Below, in pieces: positions 56,730-64,000 of a DNA stretch of 64,000 nucleotides. Position 1 is the first letter of the stretch; each line of letters begins with the position of its first letter. The position numbers were made by a program, and so were the translations under genes. The notes under the pieces are model-generated. The model had not been told where the DNA came from. It did not search any database and was given only the letters and a program-made list of their open reading frames with translations. Source of the DNA: Hyposmocoma kahamanoa (taxonomy: Eukaryota; Arthropoda; Insecta; Lepidoptera; Cosmopterigidae); the NCBI RefSeq assembly GCF_003589595.1, contig NW_020653945.1, forward strand, positions 10,949,000 to 11,012,999, read 5' to 3'.

Positions 56730-58376
56730 AATAAAAAATATTGTTATATACGCTACAATCGCCTCTCACAATAATTCTTTAAAAGCGTCACGTTCTGAGA
56801 GGCGAAAATCTGGCAACTTTAATTAAGTATATCGAATGAAAGCGGAAAAATGAATCGGTTATTTCTAATAAAATGCTTTTATATTACGTTAACGTACTCA
56901 ACTGTTCGTTTGGAACATTCGCTATTCCGGCGAAATGATGGCTTAAAACTTATTATTTAGCAACTTTGAAATACATTATGACAAACGCAAAACTTTGTTG
57001 GCCTGAAGTCAGACAGCGGAATTCCTTTTTAACTTTAGATCCACAGAATGGCTACGAAACTTCGTATTGTGAAAACAACGTATCTACTTCGCTTTTGCAT
57101 TTCATTACCTGGTTTATATACATACAAAGTTAAATCTATTGGAAATTATGATGTAATCAAAATATATATCAAATTAAGAACAAAGCCAAAACAATTATTT
57201 GCGTATATTAAAATATTTATTTGAATAACGTAGTAAATTACTCAGCCTTCTAAAATGACAAAACCTGAGAGATCACCTGGCGCGTTACCTTTATTCCCTT
57301 GGCTTGACTAGATAATAGAATGAATGAATAACCATATCTCTGCACTATTAATCACTACCAGACGCTTCCGCCTTAATGCTTAAGCACCTCTCATTATTAT
57401 GTGTTAGCCTCATTTCCAGTCTTTTAGCGCTTTTACTATTTACATTGCATTCTCCTACTAATTTCCCTGCCACTAACTTACACCAAATTATACTCTGAAT
57501 AATTGTTCTTTGCGGATAAAATGGTTTTCTCATGCAAATGATGGTGACAATAAGATAGGAGTGATTGAGAAACTTTGCCAATTACTACAAAGTGATTAAT
57601 ATTCGCTATGGTACAACTCTACTTATGATAAAATAATCCTAACAATTTGATAGCAAGTATCAATTAGAAAAATAATTTATATTACAATTGAATTTAGGGA
57701 TCCGATAATGTGACCCCTTTTGATCCGATTCCGTCAAAAAGGGTAGTCCTACCTAAAACTTCGCTTTATACTGACCCTGTGCCACCCGTGACCAAGCAAA
57801 TCTCAATTCTCCTGCATCATGAATCCACATTAAACTGTTTGAAAGTAATGACCCGAGCGGGTCGACACTCGGTCACTGACGACACACTACAAACGTTAGG
57901 GTTTTCCAAGCACTTAAATATCAAATAACCCCAAGAAGTGAACGTGTGTTGCTCTTTTATACGATTTACATAGAAATTGCCGCAATAGCTGTTCTTATTA
58001 CATTAACCGCTCTGATCCACTCAGAAGGAACTAAGTGAATTGTATTTAAGTCCAACGTGACTTTTATTGTCCTTTATCTTGGTTTATTAAATCTCGTCGT
58101 AATCCAATTCGAGATGATATCATTTTGATTAATTTTCTGAATCCTTACCTGAGATAATTTAATGAAATAGATTGTAAAAACATCAATAATAAAGTAGGTA
58201 TAATTTTAACCAACTAACTTACTAGCAAGAAATTTATAATGATCTTCGTCTGTGAATTATAATATATTAGTATAAAACTAAATTCAAATTCATTTATTGC
58301 CCTATACGTGAGGACAATTCTTGATGGCAATGTTTATTGAGTTTATTAGCTAATTCTGAAATACAATATGTACGTC
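56730..58376. other. Sequence without recognisable gene
   Basis: The frame 57710-57928 (+) is open across a GC-balanced patch but has no recognisable motif. Nothing else supported. Confidence 0.4.
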
Positions 58377-58880
58377 AGGAGTACTATAAGTTTCCGGAAT
58401 TAATGAGAAAAAAATTCTATAAATGGTCAGAAATGAACTTATTATTTCTCGAAATATTCTCCGTTAGCGTTAATGCACTTTTTCTTACGAATTAACCAAT
58501 TTTGAAAACATTTATGCCACTCCTCCGTGACAATCTCTGAAACATATTTTTCATACTCTTCGACAGCCTCTACAGGTGATGAAAACCGTTGACCGCGCAA
58601 CTGGTTCTTAATTTTTGGAAATAAATAAAAGTCACAAGGTGCCAGGTCGGGATATACGCGGGATGGCTCATAAGGTCAACGTTGTTCACCTTCAAAGATT
58701 CATTTGTCTGTCTGGCCGTGTGAGAACTCACATTATCGTGTTGCAAGATGATACGGCGTTTACGGTTATTTTTACGGAGTTTGTCAATAACTTCCGGCAA
58801 ATAAATGGTCGTGTACCAACGACGGCACAGCGATTGTCCAAAGCAACAGTAGCCACGTGTACAGTTTTATTAAAAAAGAA
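58377..58880 (-). pseudogene. Mariner transposon, 3' half
   Basis: On the - strand: a stretch ending PEVIDKLRKNNRKRRIILQ, then HDNVSSHTARQTNESL (second catalytic Asp) and LMSHPAY. A one-base frameshift follows, then PDLAPCDFYLFPKIKNQLRG (third catalytic Asp) and the C-terminal EWHKCFQNWLIRKKKCINAN with a stop at 58442-58444. Beyond it lies AGGAGTACTATAAGTTTCCG, a terminal repeat closely related to that of the copy at 48373. The N-terminal half is missing. Confidence 0.85.
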
Positions 58881-60844
58881 GCAATCATCCGCTTAGAAGC
58901 ACTTTGCACGCGCGCCACTTTGGTTAGTTCGGCTCATCTCGAAAGACCCATGTGCTTGATTGCTGCTTTGTTTTGTGAAAACACCTAAACTTATTCAATG
59001 GTTGTATTATTAGTGTGTAATGGAAGCTATTGTACACTTTGATATATGAAAAATCTATCATTTTAACACACATTGTTCTTTACAACGTTTAGATACGGTG
59101 CCGTTCTTAGTGTAGTTAGTATCCACAACAAATCTGTTTTGGTGTCTAACAAATCAATTTTGATTACATTTAACTCGCTTGAACAAATCTTTATGTCACA
59201 TATGCAGCGTTCAGTTTTTTAAATAAAGTTCTCGTTACTCACACGCATTGCTTCTATGCTAAAAATAGCGCTGTCAGCATCAATAATATTTCTCACGATA
59301 ATAATCTGTCTAGAAGTTTAGATGTATCACGACCAAAGCAGGGTAAAAATGGTGTTCTTCTAAGTTTCAAAATAAATAGATACTAACACTTACAAGTATG
59401 TGAAAATATTTATATATTGCTGTCACCATTATAACTAACTGCCGTTCGGCGCAAAGCGTCCGCTTATATTTCGCCGGCTTTTATTTACCGTAAAATGTCT
59501 TTGTGGATGATCGTTATTTTATTTGAAAAGAGAACAACAAAAAAGTAAAAACAGGCTATTGCCTTGGTTTTTATACATGCTAAAATGCTCTCAAGATATT
59601 ACCGGCAAATTTATAGCACCATGTTCCAATAGATAGAGCAATAACAATAACGAAAAATAGAAGCAGCGGTTACTATGCCCTCCCGGTCGAGTGCGCACTA
59701 TTTATCACCACTTAATGTCTCACCCTACTTACTCGCTATCACAGAAAATTGAAACCTTTTGACCTAAATTGAAATATCGCCACGAAAGGAACAAATCTGA
59801 AAACACCATTTGAAAAATGAGAGTCTCGGCAGACAGCCTAACTTACCGACATAATATCGAATTTTTAACCTCCTTTCTGTGCTATCTAGAAACTTTCATT
59901 CAGTCCGTCAGTACTGTCATCTCCTCTAAAATGCAAGGGAAATTGCATTTACAACGTGAAAAGATAAACTTTATAATGACCTATTTTCTACTCTATTTGT
60001 TGTTTGTAGTTACAGAAGTGAAGAGATAGTTTGCAGAATGTCATAAATTACCGGTTTACGGGTACGCTTTACAAGTAATGACGCAAAGACTGGATAATAA
60101 ATTGGGTAATCTGGTAATTACTAGACAGTCTCAATAAGTCGTTTGATTGATCTGTAAATAAAATACTATTTACGATGTCGTGGTTGAAGTACGCAAATAT
60201 CAAATATATAATATATCGACTATCAACTATCAATAACAATAACAACATATCAACAAGGTATACAATTTTCACTTTCCAATTAATAGCAAATGACAATATT
60301 TTTTGCAAGGAATAACTCGTTTGTATCTCAAATTACCTGTTAACTGATTACCACCCATTAAATTATGCAGAAAGCGTGCGACAGATTTTTAACTTTTCGT
60401 TTCATAGTGACGCGCTTTCAAAGCCGATTATGAGTCTTTTGTAACCAACAACAGACATTTTTTCACCGCTTAATAGTAGCGGAAGACTTTTCCCGTTAAA
60501 AAGTTAGCCTCAGCATCTTTTGCCTTTGTATGCGCGGCTATTTGATCCAGGGAGCTTCCGGAGATCGGCCGCAAATGTCAAAATTAAAATGAAATCCTTA
60601 TTGTTGGCGAGTTCTATGATATCGATCTGGTTATGTGGGAAGTCTACGATTGTTTCGGTACCTTATTAAACTGACATCGTAAGATGTTAGATTTGGTAAT
60701 AGTACCTAAATTCTATAACGGTAATAATATTTTACTGGGTTTTATTATAAGCTAGAGATGGCAACATATAATTCGCGACACCGTTTCTGTCCAGTTTTTT
60801 TCCTGTGAAATTTACTTGTCTGACAGTAAAATTCTTTGTTGCAG
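58881..60844. other. Upstream region of the GABA-B receptor exon
   Basis: No repeat or coding exon recognised. GC-richer patches at 59440-59520 and 60530-60620 are possible regulatory or untranslated sequence. The end (TGTCTGACAGTAAAATTCTTTGTTGCAG) looks like a 3' splice site at 60844. Confidence 0.35.
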
Positions 60845-61272
60845 GCGAGAAGATGGACAATGAGAGACAAAGCAAGCAATGACAGCATGTCCCCGCGGCG
60901 AGCGATGACCCTGCAGAGTGGCCGGGGTCGCGCGCCGGCCGCGGCGGCGGCGCCGGCGGCGGGCCGGGTCCGGCCCCTGGCCTTCGACACCTTCTCTGCC
61001 GTGCCGCATTTTATACAAAATTTCACGCTTATTAGGCTATGTCTACAATATCTACGGGTGATATCACATTTATATCATAATGCCGACACCCGCGTCCCTC
61101 GAGTACGCGCGAACTTTAATTTTTCAAAGCGTCCGCTAGTCAAGTTAAAAACCGCTGTGAATAATGTATTTAGCTTTCGAACTAGGACATTGTGCGGTGT
61201 TAAGTCAGTATTAGTGAAAGCAATAGTGCAATTATTCGTTGTTGCCAAGTGTGTAGTGTGCAAGGTGGGAAG
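60845..61272 (+). other. Probable 5' untranslated part of the receptor exon
   Basis: It may begin at the acceptor CTTTGTTGCAG ending at 60844. It includes a very GC-rich block at 60880-60990 (GCGCGCCGGCCGCGGCGGC) and then AT-rich sequence to 61250. A short upstream frame starts at ATG 60852 (ten codons). The frame of the receptor is open through the whole segment, with ATGs at 60860, 60887 and 60908. A long N-terminal extension is therefore formally possible, though the AT-rich part reads like untranslated sequence. Confidence 0.5.
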
Positions 61273-61546
61273 ATGGTGCCGGGGGGCAGGAGGAGCGCGA
61301 GGGGCGCGAGGCGCGCGTTGCGGACAGCTAGCACTGGTGCTGTGGCTGGGCGCGCTAGGAGGACCCAGCGAGGGTCGTCGTGACAATGACCTGCACATTG
61401 GAGGCATCTTCCCCATGGAGGGCGAGGGCGGGTGGCAGGGTGGACAGGCATGCAAACCCGCCGCCGAGCTCGCGCTCGCCGATGTCAACGCGCGGTCCGA
61501 TCTGCTATCCGGGTTCAAGTTGCTACTGCATAGCAATGACAGCAAG
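61273..61546 (+). CDS. GABA-B-R1: Metabotropic GABA-B receptor subunit 1, first coding exon
   Basis: The frame gives a hydrophobic signal segment QLALVLWLGALGGPSEG, then RRDNDLHIGGIFPMEGEGGW, QGGQACKPAAELALADVNAR and LLSGFKLLLHSNDSK. This is the start of the extracellular Venus-flytrap ligand-binding domain of class C GPCRs, with the family pattern G-x-F-P-x-x-G-x-G-G-W-x-G-G-Q-A-C. Subunit 1 binds GABA and works with subunit 2 at the plasma membrane of neurons, signalling through Gi/o proteins. The exon ends AGCAAG|GTGATT at 61546; later exons lie beyond the window. The ATG at 61273 has a strong context (AAGATGG) but is one base out of frame with the domain; a run of six G at 61281-61286 lies between. 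With five G the frames join. As written, the 61273 frame stops at 61383. The exon identity is firm, the start is not. Confidence 0.85.
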
Positions 61547-63132
61547 GTGATTTTAATTTACCGCACATTTGTCTTTATTACCTTGCGGAAACCGTCATGC
61601 TACTCGTGTGGGCTGCCATTTGCGGACTATTATCCGCCTAACATTAATACGTAGGAGAAAACCCTGTCTCGTAATACGCTACTAACTGCGTCGGAAACTT
61701 CAGATGAAAATGCCTATCTACTATAAATTCAATCAGGGTATTGCGCACCACGTTGATGACATCTGAGCGATAACTGTCTAATCCATTCAGTTTGAAAATT
61801 CAGAGAGTTAGTAATTACCAATCGGAATGTAGGATCCTTCACCGTTCGACAGGAGACCGCCCATAAATCCAAATGAACTATAATCACAGGCTTGATATTC
61901 CAGCTAGGTTGAGCCTGTCATTCGATTCAATTATTGAGAATTTATGAATGGCTCACGGAAGCAAATTTTATTGGATAGAGTTTCCGAACAGGTTAGATGT
62001 AATTTTCCATTTTATCGATTCATTCATGGGCAAATTGACTTCTGTCTTTGTATCTTCGTATATATTGATGGAAATTGGCTATTATTATCCAATATTCGGG
62101 ATCCAATTGATAGCTTCTTACGTAAGTCATAATTAGCTCTGAGAGAGCTTTGGGAATTCCTCCGCGATCTTGTCGGATACAATTAGTAAATAGTATGATA
62201 CATTTTTTTGTTGTTTATTAATGGATCTATATATAACTGTACCGAAACAATTTATATTAAAAAATGGGGGCAAAAATGTACAAAGTTTAAAAATATATTT
62301 TTACCGCAAAAACACTTTGAATGCCGTTAAACGAGTGTGGTGGACCATTAATAATGTACCCTCTTCAGAGAGATTCGTACTGAGCATGAGTATTTAATAT
62401 ATTGATACAGTAGTAGATACCGTCACGGCATTGACAATAATAAATTCAGACTGGGTACAGAAAGTATTTTGCTCGATTATCCCCACTGTTTACATTTTGG
62501 ACATTTAATTTTTTTTACTATACTATTGTTTGAGTTCTTATTTTATATTTTACATTATGATAACATTAATGTTTAATCGGATTCACATTTGTCACGACAC
62601 GACACGTCAGAACAGTATCGGTTTCATACACACAATACAAGCCGCCACGTCAGATAGCGACACATTATTATAAATCCAACCATATTAAATGTATGAAACC
62701 AATACCGTTCTGACGAGTCACGACGCAACACCAGAGTTCATGAAGGAATTAATTTTATTCTGAAAAAAAAAATAGGTACCTATACAATATTGTACATTCG
62801 ACATTCACGCCATAAAATGTTCGTCCCTTTCAGAGGCGCTAGACTCGAATTAGCAGCGGTTGAATTATAATCTCAGTACAGAGTACTAAAGAAACCGACC
62901 TCAAAAGTACGTGGAATTACGTCTATTTGCTAAGTTTTATTGAAATATCCCCTAGTTCGCCATTATACAGGACTTGACACTGGAGATAACAAAAATAGGT
63001 TCTCACTACAACACTACTCAAAGTATATTGAGAGAAAACGCCTTGAATTGGAGAAATAGCAAAATCAACCATTAGAGTAATTGCTCCTAAATTAAAGTTA
63101 GGCGCTATTTATAAAAATGAATCTTCATGCGT
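61547..63132 (+). other. Intron of the GABA-B receptor gene
   Basis: Follows the donor GTGATT. No further receptor exon was recognised up to the window end; the next exon should begin with the Cys-containing segment that follows HSNDSK. A possible inverted pair lies at about 62610-62725: GTCAGAACAGTATCGGTTTC and GAAACCAATACCGTTCTGAC. Confidence 0.6.
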
Positions 63133-63329
63133 GAGCAGCCACCCTTCGAGGTGAATGATTTTCTTCAAAATGAAATGGGACCACTATGGAAGTACTCCTT
63201 TTCCAACAAAAAAAGAATCATGAAAATCGGTTGACAAATACTGGAGTTATCGCGTAACATACATACAAAAAAAAAGAACATACAGTCGAATTGAGAACCT
63301 CCTCCTTTTTTAAAGTCGGTTAAAAATAC
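63133..63329 (-). repeat. R4-type repeat, inverted copy
   Basis: Ends with AGAACCTCCTCCTTTTTTAA and AGTCGGTTAAAAATA, the inverted ACCGACTT end, and contains TCATGAAAATCGGTTGACAA corresponding to the GTGAACCGATTT block. It lies in the receptor intron. Confidence 0.65.
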
Positions 63330-64000
63330 CCTGGACTGAACAAATATTTTTATTGAACGTTTTGCGTATAAAAGGGTAGTTTGGCAACGTTACTTTTGTT
63401 AAGTTTTTAATATAAACGTTAATCTACTTAATAGAATGAAAATTTTAAAGAAAATTAAAGGTTTGATAAAACCTTATTATGATGCTAAATCGACCAAAGG
63501 AGAGAAAAGCTTTTTCAAATAACATGTTAAAATAATAGACAGTACCTTTAATCGATGTGCGTAAGTAGAAATAAAACCACTAGTCTGCGTTTTAATGAAA
63601 ATTAATATCCAAATGCTTTACTTAGGTGGTAGATGAATAGTGACGCCATTGGTCCTCCCAAATCCTTACCCTTCTAGGACTCCCTGCCGAGGTGGATATT
63701 AAGCTTAAATTTGATGCTATTAAATATTACTCCCTGCAGAGAATTGACTACATTTAGGAATTGCTAAATTACACGAGACTGTAATTTCAACATTAACACA
63801 AATTGAGTACATTAAGTAAATTAAATACATTATAGTACTTATTTACACACCTACGATGCATGTGACTAACTCAATTAGATTTTGTATTCATATCAGCATG
63901 TGACGCTTGCTATGAGTTCCAAAAATGACGCCATGATATTATATGATTTTTTGCACATCAGCAAAAAGGTCTGTAACCAAAATAATTGTTTTTCATATAA
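63330..64000 (+). other. Continuation of the receptor intron
   Basis: AT-rich, no exon or repeat recognised. Confidence 0.4.

Noticed and set aside
61075..61545. Long - strand frame opposite the GABA-B receptor exon
   Set aside because: It is the shadow of the real + strand exon in GC-rich DNA; Pro/Arg/Ser-rich with no domain.
1..64000. CRISPR array, bacterial operon or integrated virus
   Set aside because: No regularly spaced direct repeats, no closely packed co-oriented genes, and no viral protein motif were found; the coding signals are intron-containing and metazoan.

Overview
This window looks like nuclear DNA of a moth or butterfly (Lepidoptera). It is AT-rich, with no operons, few and interrupted coding exons, several tRNA-derived SINE families, Tc1/mariner and RTE-type remnants, and MITEs. 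The only segment I recognise confidently as a conserved animal gene is the first coding exon of a metabotropic GABA-B receptor subunit 1, at the right-hand end on the + strand. The genus cannot be read from the sequence.

Layout. 1-31 kb is gene-poor and dense in dispersed repeats. The most frequent is a family I call R1, roughly 300 bp long, with a conserved 3' end (TTATAAAAAAA). About eighteen copies or fragments lie across the window in both orientations, many 5'-truncated. Around them are two SINE families with A/B-box heads, a dead Tc1 element with perfect 30-bp terminal repeats (21.3-22.8 kb), decayed mariner fragments, and several hairpins or MITEs. 31.5-38.2 kb is the likely gene island. 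Two adjacent genes on the + strand encode small secreted proteins. Each appears to have one intron in the same phase (phase 1), and each second exon carries six cysteines with identical spacing (C-x6-C-x5-C-x11-C-x6-CC), close to the vertebrate beta-defensin pattern. In the first gene the proposed exon junction creates an Arg-Arg pair after an acidic propeptide, just before the cysteine domain. In the second gene the intron carries two back-to-back MITEs.

38.3-49.9 kb is again repeat territory: a multiply broken RTE-type reverse transcriptase on the - strand, a CpG-rich palindromic MITE, a 5' half of a mariner, and an 891-bp element with 347-bp inverted arms that carry a tRNA-like T-arm. 50-60.8 kb holds fewer recognisable repeats (two R1 copies, a 3' half of a mariner, an ACCGACTTC-type repeat) and is probably upstream or regulatory DNA of the receptor gene. 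60.8-61.55 kb is a GC-rich block with the receptor 5' region and first coding exon; the rest of the window is its first coding-region intron.

The best-placed start codon of the receptor (61273) is out of frame with the conserved domain by one base, with a run of six G just after it. This is either a sequence error or allele, or a different start is used. No CRISPR array, rRNA gene or intact virus was seen. Function for the cysteine-rich pair is inferred from architecture only.
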